In this document: one piece after another, positions 15,184 through 24,337 of the stretch | How positions within the stretch are numbered: the first letter of the stretch is position 1 | Layout: each line of letters opens with the position of its first letter | Source of the DNA: Streptomyces sennicomposti | GTDB lineage: Bacteria; Actinomycetota; Actinomycetes; Streptomycetales; Streptomycetaceae | NCBI RefSeq assembly: GCF_019890635.1 | Contig: NZ_JAIOAB010000003.1 | Location: 62,001 to 126,000, forward strand | DNA: 64,000 nt | Reading direction: 5' to 3' | Made by a program: the position numbers and the translations under genes | Notes under the pieces: generated by a model | Databases searched by the model: none | Seen by the model: the letters and a program-made list of their open reading frames with translations, nothing else | What the model was told of the DNA's origin: nothing

Positions 15184-18100
15184 CTAACCGCGCCCCATCG
15201 TCATGAACCGCTGCACCAGCGAGGCGAACAGCACCGCCAGCAGCGGCAGCGAGAACCAGAAGCTGCCCTGCAGCCAGTGCAGTTTCCGCACGCCCGGCCG
15301 CACCGCCACCCGGACCACCTCGCGCGCCCCGAGCAGCACGACCAGGGCGAGCGCCGCGAGCGCGCCGACCACCGACCACGGCGTCCACGTCACCTTCGGG
15401 CCGATCGGTCCGGGCCGCGGCGCGGGCGCCGCACCCGGGGGCGGCTCGCGCAGCGCGTACATGCTCACGTCGCCGTTGACGAAGACCCGGGTCAGCTCGG
15501 AGCGCCCGTCGAGGTTCCGCAGCAGCCGCGCCTCCCAGGCGGCCGAGTAGCCCTTGTCCAGCCGCAGATAGGAGACCTGGCTCTCGTTGACCATGAGGTA
15601 CGAGTTCGGGCCCGCGTCCTTGAGCGCCTTGACCAGGCTCGACACCAGCACCGGGTCGGCCGGCGCCAGGGTCGGCACATAGTCGACGCGCTCCATGTCC
15701 CGCGCCCCCCACGGCATGGCCGGAGTGACGTCATCGACGGGGTCGTCGCTCAGCCACAGCAGCCGCACGGTCGGCCGGTCATGGGCGTAGACGTACTCCA
15801 TCGCGGCGACCTCGCCGGGTCTGATCCGCTCGAACGGCTCGTTGCCCCACCGGGCCACCAGGAAGCCGCCCATCAGCAGCAGCCCCGCCAGCAGCGCGGC
15901 CAGCGGCGCCAGGCTCGCCCGGTCCTTCTCGCGTTCCCGGGCGGTGACCCCGGCGCGCGGGAACAGGGCCAGCGCGGCGAGCAGCCCGGCCCCGGGCAGC
16001 GCGAACATGAAGACCCTGAGCGCCATCTCGCCGCCGTAGGACTGCATGCCGAAGCCCAGGAACGGCACGAACGTCAGCACCAGCAGCGACCGTTCCCGGT
16101 ACCGGTGCTCGCGCCGCCGCCACCAGCCCCAGCAGGCCAGCGCCAGCACCGTCCCGGCCAGCAGCACCCGCGCGTACAGCACCAGCTTGTGCGTGGGGTC
16201 GCCGCCCTCGATACGGCCCGAGACGGAGGTCGAGACATTGCCGCCGACCCCGCCGACCCCGCCGAACAACTCGTCGAAGTGGCCGGACCAGTACGGCTCG
16301 GCCATGAAGCCCAGCCAGAACACCACCAGCACCGTGAACAGCACGGGCAGGCCGCGCAGTTCGCAGCGGCCGACCAGGACGAGCGCGGCCAGCACGCCCA
16401 GCATCACGAACGGCGTCAGCTGGTGGGCCGGGACGGTGGCGGCGAACAGGCCGATCACCACCGCGAGCAGCACGGTCCGCTGGCGCCGGTCGGCCGGCTC
16501 GACCTCCGCCTCGCCGGGCCGCCGCGTCGTCCACAGCATGCGCGGCGCCCGGAACCAGACCAGCAGGACCGCCACGAAGACCAGGTAGAGCAGATAGGTG
16601 AAACCCTGCGGGGAGAAGTAGTCCTGGCCGACCCAGCCGCCCAGCACGAAGATCCACACCCCGGTCCACTTGGCGCGCCAGCCCGCCCGCATCGAGCGGG
16701 TCAGCAGGAACATCGGCGGCAGGTAGAGGAGTTGGACGGTCAGCGGCCACCAGCGGATGACCTCGGTGAAGTCGCCGACCCCGCACGCCTTCGCGGCGAA
16801 CGCGGCCACCGCGAAGAACCCCGGCCAGCTCCAGCGCGCGTCCAGGTCGGGCACGGCCGCGCCGGTGCGGTCGATGTAGTCGAGGAAACCGAGGTGCTGC
16901 CAGGCCGTCGCGAACCGCGGCTCGGTCTCGATCACCGCGGGCAGCGCGTGCAGCGACACCACGGTCGCCAGCAGCGTGACCAGCAGCAGCGCCCGGTGTT
17001 CGCGGCGCGGCCGGAGCAGCGCGGCGAACACCGCGACCAGCAGCGCCGCACCGGCCAGCGTGGGCAGCGGCAGCACCGAGACGAGTCCGAGCCCGCCCAT
17101 CCGGTCCAGGTCGGCGTCGGTCAGCCGCAGCGCGGGCACCCAGTACAGCAGCAGCGCGGCGACCAGCAGACAGCCGAGGACGACCCCGGACCGGGTGGGC
17201 GCGAGGCGGCTTCGCCGGGCGGCCGGGGGAACGCCGTCCTGCGGCGCCGTCTCCGCTGCCGCACCCGGCGCCTCCACCGCCGCTTCCGCGGTCTCCGGTA
17301 CGACCGCCTCCTCGGCGAAGAAGGCCGGCCCGTCCGGCGCTTCGGGGAGGTGCGCCCCGTGCACGACCGCCCGCTCCCCGGTGGTGAACGGCGCGTCCAC
17401 CTCCCGCTCGGCCGCCGGCCCCGGCAGGGCGGTCCCGGCCGGCGGGGTGCCCGGTCCGGGACGTACGTCGGGCCGGCGCTCCACATGGTCGAAGTCGACG
17501 TGGATGCCGAGGGCCAGGGTGTCGGACTCCAGCGCCCACGCGGGCCGCCGCCGTCCCTTCCCGGCGCCGTCCTCGCCCGCGCCCAGGTCGGCGAGGTCGC
17601 CGTCGGGCGCCGCGTCCTCGGGGACGCCCCGGGCGGGTGCCGCCCGGACCGTCCGGTACAGCTTCGGCGCGGCGATCGCCACGATCACGGCGAGGCTGGA
17701 GATCTCCGCGACGCCCGCCCCGGTCAGCCCCATCCGCGGCAGCAGCAAAAGCGTCAGCCCGAGCACCAGCACGCACAACAGGCCCTGCAACCAGGCCAGT
17801 CCGGCGGTACGGCTCTGCGCGCGCAGCACCGCGAAGTACGTCTCCATCACCACCCGCAGCAGCGCGCCGACCGCGAACCAGCGCAGCAGCCCGGTCGCCG
17901 CGTGCGCGTACTCCGCGCCGAAGACGTGCAGGATCTGCGGGGCGAGCAGGAACAGCAGCCCGCAGATCGGCAGCATGATCCGGGCCATGCGCCTGAGGGC
18001 CGCCCGGGTGTTGGCGGCCAGCCGCGCCGGGTCGTGCGAGCCCTCCACGGTCAGCGAGGCGCCCATGTTGATGGCGAGCAGGTTGACGGTGCCGCCGATG

Positions 18101-18975
18101 GTCGTGGTGATGTAGAAGTACGCGTTGTCCGCCGAGCTGACCTGCGAGGCGATGATCACCGGCACCAGGTAGACCACGGCGAGCGAGAACAGCGAGCCGG
18201 TGTAGTCGCCGGCCAGGAAGCGCCCCAGCTCCCGGCCGGACGGCGGCCTGGCGTGCCGTTCGGTCGCCGCCACGTGCCGGGGCACCAGCCGCCGGAACAC
18301 CAGCCAGCCCAGCGGCACCACGGAGGTGGCGATGGCGACGACCCAGGAGACGAACACCCCGGTCGTGGCGAGCACGGTGGCGAGGCCCACCAGCAGCGCC
18401 AGCTTCACCGCCGAGAAGACGGTGTTGCCCACCGGCACCCACGGCGCGCTGCGCAGCCCGGTCAGCACCCCGTCCTGAAGGGTGAGCAGGTTCCACGCCA
18501 TCACGGCCGCGATGAAGCCGAGCCCGTGCGTGAGCCCGTGCAGGAAGCGGTACGACGGCCCCCAGGCGTCCAGGGTCAGCAGGAACACCGCCGCCGCGCA
18601 CGCCACGACCAGCGAACTGCCCGCGTAGGTACGGGCGATGAGGCGTCCGGTGGCGCGCCCGGAGACCGGGATGAACCGGGCCAGCGCGCCGGTGAGCGTG
18701 ACCGCGGTCAGTCCGGCCAGGAACTTCATGGCGGCGATCGCGGCGGAGCCCTGGCCGACGGCGGAGTCGGAGTAGTAGCGGGCGGCGACCAGCCAGAAGC
18801 CGAGGCCCAGCACCGCGGAGATCCCGGTGTTGAGCATCAGCGCGTAGGCGTTGCGGAACAGCTGGCCGCCGCCGGGGGACTCGCCCCGGCCGGGCAGGCG
18901 CAGCCGGCGTGCCGGCCGCTCGGGCGCCTCGGGTCCGGGCGCCGGTTCCTCGGTGGTGGTGGTCGTGTCAGACAC
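15184..18975 (-). CDS. Flippase fused to a polytopic polymerase/glycosyltransferase-like domain
   Basis: The protein has 1263 residues. Residues ~35-450 are a multi-pass Wzx/MVF-type flippase (LFRNAYALMLNTGIS... start; repeated paired helices). A charged Pro/Ala-rich cytoplasmic linker spans about 450-595. Residues ~600-1040 form a second polytopic domain with about ten helices and large loops, resembling O-antigen polymerase or GT-C proteins. An outer soluble part (about 1045-1190) and one more membrane helix follow. The two activities, lipid-linked unit export and polymerisation, are normally separate genes. The GTG start overlaps the deacetylase stop (GTGTCTGA), so it is the last gene of the glycan operon. 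The polymerase role is inferred. Confidence 0.8.
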   Translation of the reverse strand: MSDTTTTTEEPAPGPEAPERPARRLRLPGRGESPGGGQLFRNAYALMLNTGISAVLGLGFWLVAARYYSDSAVGQGSAAIAAMKFLAGLTAVTLTGALARFIPVSGRATGRLIARTYAGSSLVVACAAAVFLLTLDAWGPSYRFLHGLTHGLGFIAAVMAWNLLTLQDGVLTGLRSAPWVPVGNTVFSAVKLALLVGLATVLATTGVFVSWVVAIATSVVPLGWLVFRRLVPRHVAATERHARPPSGRELGRFLAGDYTGSLFSLAVVYLVPVIIASQVSSADNAYFYITTTIGGTVNLLAINMGASLTVEGSHDPARLAANTRAALRRMARIMLPICGLLFLLAPQILHVFGAEYAHAATGLLRWFAVGALLRVVMETYFAVLRAQSRTAGLAWLQGLLCVLVLGLTLLLLPRMGLTGAGVAEISSLAVIVAIAAPKLYRTVRAAPARGVPEDAAPDGDLADLGAGEDGAGKGRRRPAWALESDTLALGIHVDFDHVERRPDVRPGPGTPPAGTALPGPAAEREVDAPFTTGERAVVHGAHLPEAPDGPAFFAEEAVVPETAEAAVEAPGAAAETAPQDGVPPAARRSRLAPTRSGVVLGCLLVAALLLYWVPALRLTDADLDRMGGLGLVSVLPLPTLAGAALLVAVFAALLRPRREHRALLLVTLLATVVSLHALPAVIETEPRFATAWQHLGFLDYIDRTGAAVPDLDARWSWPGFFAVAAFAAKACGVGDFTEVIRWWPLTVQLLYLPPMFLLTRSMRAGWRAKWTGVWIFVLGGWVGQDYFSPQGFTYLLYLVFVAVLLVWFRAPRMLWTTRRPGEAEVEPADRRQRTVLLAVVIGLFAATVPAHQLTPFVMLGVLAALVLVGRCELRGLPVLFTVLVVFWLGFMAEPYWSGHFDELFGGVGGVGGNVSTSVSGRIEGGDPTHKLVLYARVLLAGTVLALACWGWWRRREHRYRERSLLVLTFVPFLGFGMQSYGGEMALRVFMFALPGAGLLAALALFPRAGVTAREREKDRASLAPLAALLAGLLLMGGFLVARWGNEPFERIRPGEVAAMEYVYAHDRPTVRLLWLSDDPVDDVTPAMPWGARDMERVDYVPTLAPADPVLVSSLVKALKDAGPNSYLMVNESQVSYLRLDKGYSAAWEARLLRNLDGRSELTRVFVNGDVSMYALREPPPGAAPAPRPGPIGPKVTWTPWSVVGALAALALVVLLGAREVVRVAVRPGVRKLHWLQGSFWFSLPLLAVLFASLVQRFMTMGRG

Positions 18976-19771
18976 GGGTGAGGGAAGCCTTCCGGCCGAG
19001 CTGGCGGGCTCTGCGGACCAGGGCGTACCCCTTGGTGAGGGCCCGGTCCCGGGCGAAGCCGCGGGCGATCGAGCGGCCCTGGACGAGCCGTGTGAACTCC
19101 TCGACGGTGGTGGAGCGGCGCACGGTCAGCCGTCGCATGGCGTACGGGCCCTGGCTGCGGCGGGCCGGCGCGTTGCCCACGGCGAGCGCCTGCCGGTACC
19201 CGGCGGCCCTGACCCGGGCGCGCACCCGGCGGCTGGAGTAGCCGTAGGGGTAGGCGAACGAGACCGGCACGGCGCCCAGTTCGCCGGCGACGATCTCCTT
19301 GCAGCGGATCAGCTCCGTCCACAGGGCGTCGTCGTCGAGCTGGTCGAGCTGCGGGTGGGTGTGGCTGTGCCCGCCGATCTCGACGCCGGCGGCGGCCAGT
19401 TCGCGCACCTGGTCCCAGTCGAGCATGGCGTCCAGGCCGCCGCCCGTGTCGTGGGCGCCGCGCAGCCAGCCGGTGGAGACGAACAGCGTGGCCGGGAAGC
19501 CGTGTTCGGCGAGGGCGGGCAGGGCGTGCCGGTGGACGCCCTCGTAGCCGTCGTCGAAGGTGATCAGGACGGGGTCGCGGGGCAGCGGCCGGGAGCCGGG
19601 GCCGCGCCAGTGGGCGGCGAGTTCGGCCGTGGTGAGCGGATGGCGGCCCAGCTCGCGCAGCACCGCCATCTGCTCGGCGAAGGCGGCCGGGGACACGGAC
19701 AGGTCGCGGGTGGCCGCGTTCGGCTCGTCGGCGACCGCGTGGTACATCAGCACCGGCACGGCTGCGTTCAT
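18968..19771 (-). CDS. NodB-type polysaccharide deacetylase
   Basis: The 267-residue CE4-family enzyme would remove N-acetyl groups from a GlcNAc-type glycan. Motif 1 TFDDG lies at 71-75 (catalytic base and metal Asp) and motif 2 GGHSHTHP at 133-140 (metal His residues). A YPYGYSS motif 3 follows. No signal peptide is seen, so it probably acts on cytoplasmic lipid-linked intermediates or lacks a classical export signal. It overlaps the glycosyltransferase upstream by ATGA and the flippase downstream by a few bases, implying strict co-translation. Confidence 0.88.
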   Translation of the reverse strand: MNAAVPVLMYHAVADEPNAATRDLSVSPAAFAEQMAVLRELGRHPLTTAELAAHWRGPGSRPLPRDPVLITFDDGYEGVHRHALPALAEHGFPATLFVSTGWLRGAHDTGGGLDAMLDWDQVRELAAAGVEIGGHSHTHPQLDQLDDDALWTELIRCKEIVAGELGAVPVSFAYPYGYSSRRVRARVRAAGYRQALAVGNAPARRSQGPYAMRRLTVRRSTTVEEFTRLVQGRSIARGFARDRALTKGYALVRRARQLGRKASLTRV

Positions 19772-21330
19772 ACGGATCCGCCCCCCACCGCTCTTCCTCC
19801 CGCTGCTTCCTGGCCCGCGCCTGCCGTCACGGGGTCCGGCGCTTCCTCGCCCGCGCCTGCCGTCACGGGGTCCGGCGCTTCCTCGCCTGCCTCGGCTGTC
19901 ACGGGGTCCGGCGCTTCCTCGCCCGCCCCGGCCGTCACGGGGTCCGGCGCTTCCTCGCCCGCCCCGGCCGTCACGCGGTCCGGCGCTTCCTCGCCTGGCT
20001 CGGCTGTCGCGCCGCTCGCTGCTTCCTCGCCTGGCTCGGCTGTCGGGCGGCTCGGCGCGTTCTTGGCCGCCCTGGCCGGCACGCCGCCCGATGCGTTCTC
20101 GCCTGGCTCGGCTGTCGCGCCGCCCGGTGCTTCCTCGCCTGGCTCGGCTGTCGGGCGGCTCGGCGCGTTCTTGGCCGCCCCGGCCGGCACGCCGCCCGGC
20201 GCGTTCTCGGCCGCCTCGGCCCGCAAGCGGTCCGTGGCTTCCCCGACTGCCTCGCCTGCCCCGGCTGTCGTGCTGCCCGTGGCTTCCTCGGCCGCGCCGG
20301 CTTCGGCGTCCGCGGCCGGGAGCGCCCGGGCGGTCCCGGCGTGGGGCTGTGTACCGCCCGGTGCCCGGAAGGCCGTGTCGCCTCGGCGGGCGCGGACGGC
20401 GCCGACGGCGTAGCCGCCGGCCGCCGTCAGCGCCCCGGCGACGATCGCCCCGGCCCGGCCCGCGCCGCCCCTGCGGGCCAGCAGCGCGTCCCGCAGCCCG
20501 CGCGCCACCCCGGCGGGCAGCACCCGGGTCGTGTAACGGCGCTCGGACTCCAGGCCCTTGGCCGCGCCGACGCTGCGCGCCACCAGCGCCTTGGACAGGC
20601 CCTCGGCCCAGGTGCGGGTGCGGAAGTAGCCGAAGCGCTCGCGGGCGTGCGGCACCCGGTGGTGGATGACCGCCCGGTCGTCGATCAGGAGCACCGCGTC
20701 CGGGCGGGCCCGGCTGAGCCGGATGCACAGCTCGGTCTCCTCGCAGCCCAGCGGACGCCGGTCGCCGTCCCGGCCGATGCCGGTGGCGAAGCCGCCCGCC
20801 GCGTCGAACGCGGTGCGCCGGAAGGAGGCGTTGCCGCCGAGCACGTTGCGCACCCGGACCCGGCCCGGCGGCAGGCCCTTGTAGGTGCAGCCCACCACCC
20901 AGTCGAACTCCTCCGGGAACCAGGCCGGCCGGCGGCCCGACGCCCACACGGGCACCGTCCGGCCGCCTACCGCCAGCACCTTCGGGTCGGCGTAGGCCTC
21001 GGCGAAGCGGCGCAGCCAGTCCCGCTCGGCCACCGCGTCGTCGTCCAGGAAGGCGATCACCTCGCCCCGGGAGGCGGCGATGCCGGTGTTGCGGCCGGCG
21101 GACAGGCCGCGCGGGCCCGCGTTGGCGAGCACCCGCACCTCACCGCTCGCCCCCCACTCCTTGCAGTGGTCGGCCAGTCGTTCCAGGAGCGCCCGGTTGT
21201 GGTCCACGACCAGCAGCGTCTCCAGGGCCGGCCGGGACTGCGCCCGCACCGAGTCGACCGCGGCGAGGATGTCCTCCCAGCGGTCCTCGGTGTAGACGCA
21301 GATCACGACGGAGATCTCCGGACCGGTCAA
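19768..21330 (-). CDS. GT2 glycosyltransferase with long acidic repeat tail
   Basis: The protein has 520 residues. The GT-A fold of family 2 is at about 1-280 (EISVVICVYTEDRW, AFLDDDAVAE with the DxD, and GCEETELCIRLSRA as the acceptor-side motif). A weakly hydrophobic Gly/Ala stretch follows near 310-335. The last ~150 residues are a Glu/Ala/Pro/Gly-rich tail of ~13-residue repeats such as GEEAPDPVTAGA. The start is TTG at 21330, overlapping the previous stop as TTGA; no ATG or GTG fits. The enzyme likely adds a sugar after the neighbouring GT2; donor and acceptor are unknown. Confidence 0.85.
   Translation of the reverse strand: MTGPEISVVICVYTEDRWEDILAAVDSVRAQSRPALETLLVVDHNRALLERLADHCKEWGASGEVRVLANAGPRGLSAGRNTGIAASRGEVIAFLDDDAVAERDWLRRFAEAYADPKVLAVGGRTVPVWASGRRPAWFPEEFDWVVGCTYKGLPPGRVRVRNVLGGNASFRRTAFDAAGGFATGIGRDGDRRPLGCEETELCIRLSRARPDAVLLIDDRAVIHHRVPHARERFGYFRTRTWAEGLSKALVARSVGAAKGLESERRYTTRVLPAGVARGLRDALLARRGGAGRAGAIVAGALTAAGGYAVGAVRARRGDTAFRAPGGTQPHAGTARALPAADAEAGAAEEATGSTTAGAGEAVGEATDRLRAEAAENAPGGVPAGAAKNAPSRPTAEPGEEAPGGATAEPGENASGGVPARAAKNAPSRPTAEPGEEAASGATAEPGEEAPDRVTAGAGEEAPDPVTAGAGEEAPDPVTAEAGEEAPDPVTAGAGEEAPDPVTAGAGQEAAGGRAVGGGSV
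19800..20235 (-). repeat. Coding 39-bp repeats in the glycosyltransferase tail
   Basis: In-frame imperfect repeats of about 39 bp encode the ~13-residue units of the acidic tail. The copies near 19840-19980 are almost identical, so the array is probably variable in length between strains. Confidence 0.75.
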
Positions 21331-22160
21331 GACGTCTCTCCCGGGAACGCGCCGAGCATCGGGGAGCGGCGCTCCTGGCGGCGCAGTTCGCGCCGGTTGG
21401 AACGCTCGGCGAGGATCACCTTCAGCACCCGGAGGCCGTCGCGCACGGCGCGCAGATTGCTGGCGCCGTGGATGCGCAGATACTCGTAGCTGGGGATCTC
21501 CTGCACCTTCAGTCCGGCCTTGACCACTCTGATGTTCATCAGGGTCTCGACCTCGAAGCCGGTGCAGTCCAGCTCGATCTTGTCCAGGCAGTGCCGCCAG
21601 AAGGCGTTGTAGCCGTAGCACAGGTCGGTGTAGCGGGCGCCGAACTTGCGGTTGACCACGGCGCACAGGACGCGGTTGCCGAGCTTGCGCACGAAGGTCA
21701 TGTCGTCGGTGCCGCCGCCGTTGGCGAAGCGGGAGCCCTTGGCGAAGTCGGCGCCCGAGACCAGGGCGGAGACATAGCTGACGATCTCGCCGCCGTCGGC
21801 CGAGCCGTCCGCGTCGACCATCACGATGATGTCGCCGGTGCACGCCTCGAAGCCGGTGGTCAGCGCGTCGCCCTTGCCCTTGCCCCGCTGCGGGACGACC
21901 CGCACGCCGGGCCACAGTTCGCGGGCGACCTCGACGGTGCCGTCGGTGGAGTCGCCGTCGACGAGCACCACTTCATGTATCCAGTCCGGCAGGGTCTTGA
22001 AGACGTAGGGCAGGTTCTCCGCCTCGTTCATGGCGGGGATCACCACGCTCACCGGCGGCGTGATGGCCAGGTGCGAGGAGATCGGCCGGTACTCGGCGGT
22101 CGTGGACGGGGCGGCCGGGGACGGAGCGTCCACGGTCGGCCGGCGCAGAACGTAGCTCAT
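21327..22160 (-). CDS. GT2 glycosyltransferase, polyprenyl-phosphate sugar synthase type
   Basis: The protein has 277 residues. The DPM1-like GT2 core is at ~37-250: SVVIPAMNEAENLPYVFKTL (start of the fold), VLVDGDSTDGT, GKGDALTTGFEA, and the nucleotide-binding VMVDADGSADG. No C-terminal membrane helices are present, so it resembles soluble dolichol- or polyprenol-phosphate mannose synthases. It is the first gene of the overlapping operon and probably makes the lipid-linked sugar used downstream. The ATG at 22160 follows GAGAGGGA. Confidence 0.85.
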   Translation of the reverse strand: MSYVLRRPTVDAPSPAAPSTTAEYRPISSHLAITPPVSVVIPAMNEAENLPYVFKTLPDWIHEVVLVDGDSTDGTVEVARELWPGVRVVPQRGKGKGDALTTGFEACTGDIIVMVDADGSADGGEIVSYVSALVSGADFAKGSRFANGGGTDDMTFVRKLGNRVLCAVVNRKFGARYTDLCYGYNAFWRHCLDKIELDCTGFEVETLMNIRVVKAGLKVQEIPSYEYLRIHGASNLRAVRDGLRVLKVILAERSNRRELRRQERRSPMLGAFPGETS

Positions 22161-22551
22161 GGGTTGTGTCCCTCTCGTCCGGCGGACCGCCCGCCCCCGG
22201 GCGGCCCGGCTGTGTGTCCGGTTCGAAAGGGGGGCTCTCACCCTGGTGGGCACGGCGGAGCGGTCCCCGGGCCCACCGGGTGAGCTGGCAGAACTGACCG
22301 GCCGCCGGAACTGCGGCGGCCGACCGCGCGGCACGGCCCGATCACCCTTCGGCGACCAGGCACGGCACCCCCCTACCGCGCCTCACCCCGGCCTGTCCCG
22401 GTTTCTGAGCCCTCCCCTGGAACCGCGTGCGGACGGGCCGGTGCGAGTGAGATGTACGACGGTATTGACGATAGAGCCAGTATGGCAAGACCTGATATCA
22501 GATCTCACGTTTTTATGGATTTCGCTGGTTTTTCCGTGGTAGGTGTCGTGC
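22161..22551 (-). promoter_or_regulatory. AT-rich intergenic region with palindrome, promoter of the glycan operon
   Basis: The 391-bp gap contains a strikingly AT-rich island at about 22450-22560. Within it lies an 18-bp palindrome at 22488-22505, AGACCTGATATCAGATCT, with one mismatched pair around a CTGATATCAG core. Reading leftwards, TTGCCA (22483-22488) could be a -35 for the GT2 gene. This is the best candidate for a specific control site of the operon. Confidence 0.5.
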
Positions 22552-23646
22552 TCAGTGTTTTGAGCGAATTCGCCCCATTCGTTTCAGCAGTCGATCGGCC
22601 GGCTGGAACAGTTCCGGCCGCGACTGCACCGCGTTGCGCAGCGCCCGGACCGGGGCGCGGCGCGCCCGGTGCCCGACCGCCACCGGGTGGCGGCGCGTCA
22701 CCCAGCCCTCGTACACGCTCAGTTCACGCGTCTTGAGGGAGTCCTTGTACTCCTTCTGGCCCCGCCCGAGATCGAGGTACGCGATGCCCTCGGCGGCGGC
22801 CGCCTCGGCCATCCGCAGATGCAGGACCAGGCCCGGCGAGTACTTCGCGTACGCCGGGTCGTACGCCGGGAACCAGCAGGCGAGCACCCGCTCGGTGCGC
22901 AGCCCGAAGTGGGCGGCGACCGGCTCGCCGCCGGCGTACAGCACCGACAGGACGCCCGCGAACGGCTCGGAGCGGGTGTGGAAGAGCCGGGTCACCAGAT
23001 CGGTGATCCAGGCGTGCGCGAAGCGGTCGCTGCGCCCGGTGCGGCGGTACTGCGCCGACTTCCAGGCCATCAGGGCGGCCAGCACGGCCGGGTCGCGTTC
23101 GTCGTGGACGTAGGTCACCGGGCCGGCGTCCCGGCCGAGCCGGCGGTCCTTGGCGAGGGTGGTGCGGGTGAACTTGGGTGAGCGGGCGCGCAGTTCGCCC
23201 AGATAGGCGTCGTAGCCCCGGTCTACGTCCATCACCGGGGACGGGAAGGCGCCGGAGGCTCCCGCCTCGAACGGCTCCTGGCCCGCGACCAGATGGTCGA
23301 ACTCCCAGACCGCGAGCCCGCAGGCCCGCAGCAGTTCGCGGGCGTCCCAGGTGAAGCCGGGCCGGTGCACCATGCCCTGGCAGTCGGAGACGCCGAGTCC
23401 GACGGCCCGGCCGACCCCGGCGGCCGATCTCTGGAACGGGAAGAACGCCACCGGTTCGCCGCCCTCGCGGACCACCGCGATCCGCACCCCGCGTCTGTAC
23501 CGCCCCACCGCGAGGGCGAACTCCGGTGCCAGGAACGGGTTGGCCAGTTCCTCCGCGCCGTGCAGATGGGCCTTGGACTGCAACGCCGTCCACACGGTCC
23601 GGTCGGCGGCGCTCAGTTCGCCGGGACGGTACACGCTGATGTCCAC
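22552..23646 (-). CDS. CelD/BcsL-family GNAT-like acyltransferase
   Basis: The protein has 364 residues with the Acetyltransf_6 (CelD/BcsL) fold, duplicated GNAT halves related to FemX-type enzymes. Recognisable segments are NPFLAPEFALAVG near the N-terminus, SPKFTRTTLAKDRRL in the middle, and YAGGEPVAAHFGL with YDPAYAKYSPGLVLH in the C-half. Members occur in cellulose and exopolysaccharide loci and probably acylate the glycan. The GTG at 23646 is preferred: GGAG lies 8 bases upstream and the preceding stop is adjacent. A GTG at 23679 has no ribosome site. Confidence 0.8.
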   Translation of the reverse strand: MDISVYRPGELSAADRTVWTALQSKAHLHGAEELANPFLAPEFALAVGRYRRGVRIAVVREGGEPVAFFPFQRSAAGVGRAVGLGVSDCQGMVHRPGFTWDARELLRACGLAVWEFDHLVAGQEPFEAGASGAFPSPVMDVDRGYDAYLGELRARSPKFTRTTLAKDRRLGRDAGPVTYVHDERDPAVLAALMAWKSAQYRRTGRSDRFAHAWITDLVTRLFHTRSEPFAGVLSVLYAGGEPVAAHFGLRTERVLACWFPAYDPAYAKYSPGLVLHLRMAEAAAAEGIAYLDLGRGQKEYKDSLKTRELSVYEGWVTRRHPVAVGHRARRAPVRALRNAVQSRPELFQPADRLLKRMGRIRSKH

Positions 23647-23647
23647 G

Positions 23648-24073
23648 TCACCGGCTCCGTCTTCTCGCCGTGCGGTCACGCCGGCGCCGTACCGCGACCA
23701 GCAGCAGGGCCGCGGCGCTGAAGACGGTCACGGCTGCGATCCCGCCGGGGACGGACCACCGGTGCAGGGCCAGCATCCCCTGGGCGACCAGCATGTCGAG
23801 GGCGACCGCGCCCGCCAGCGAGACGAGCGCCCGGGCCGCCGGGTCCAGTCCGCCGAGCGGCGCGGCGATCGCGGCGGCCGGCGCGGCGAGCAGGAAGAAC
23901 AGGGCGGTCGGCCCGCGCAGCGGCGAGGCCGAGTCGGTCAGCGCGAGCAGCGCCCCGAGACCGGCGACGGCCGTGGCGGCGCCCGCGAGCCACGGCGACA
24001 GGTCCCTCCCCGGACCCGGCCGTGCACGCTCCGCGCCGTCCGTTGAAGCCTTCTTGACGTGGATGGTCTGCAT
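23648..24073 (-). CDS. Small four-helix membrane protein, unknown
   Basis: The protein has 141 residues and is not recognised. A short basic-polar N-terminus is followed by about four hydrophobic segments (near 28-46, 53-72, 80-100 and 108-128) and an Arg-rich end (RRRRDRTARRRSR). It reads directly into the acyltransferase gene and so may be part of the same surface-glycan function. The start is the ATG at 24073. TTGACG on the minus strand about 60 bp upstream might be a -35. Confidence 0.65.
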   Translation of the reverse strand: MQTIHVKKASTDGAERARPGPGRDLSPWLAGAATAVAGLGALLALTDSASPLRGPTALFFLLAAPAAAIAAPLGGLDPAARALVSLAGAVALDMLVAQGMLALHRWSVPGGIAAVTVFSAAALLLVAVRRRRDRTARRRSR

Positions 24074-24249
24074 TGGCGACTTTGCCCCCCGAAGCGCCGG
24101 ATGCCGGGCTTCAATGTCGCGCAGTCGTGCGGGGCCGTCAAGACGCACCCACCACCCGTAAGAGTGCCTCCCGGCTGTCGAAACCTCCTTTCCGCAGGTC
24201 GCTGACGGGGTGTCGGACACCCGTACGGAGCCCCACTTTCTGGTTGAAC

Positions 24250-24266
24250 GCCAAAGAATTTTTGGC
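24250..24266. promoter_or_regulatory. Inverted repeat upstream of the SGNH lipase
   Basis: GCCAAA-GAATT-TTTGGC is a perfect 6-bp inverted repeat located immediately before a possible -35 (TGGACA, 24267-24272). It may be a regulator site for the lipase gene. Confidence 0.5.
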
Positions 24267-24337
24267 ATGGACACTTCCTGTCAACGCGCGTAGCTGCTAC
24301 CACAGTTGACGCAGAGATCCTGCTAAAGGGAGGTTCC

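Noticed and set aside
15277..18981. Long plus-strand open frame opposite the flippase fusion
   Set aside because: Composition is Gln/Arg/His-rich noise; the minus strand encodes an evident polytopic membrane protein.
19800..20235. Repeats as a possible CRISPR array
   Set aside because: The units are contiguous, in frame and coding, without unique spacers.
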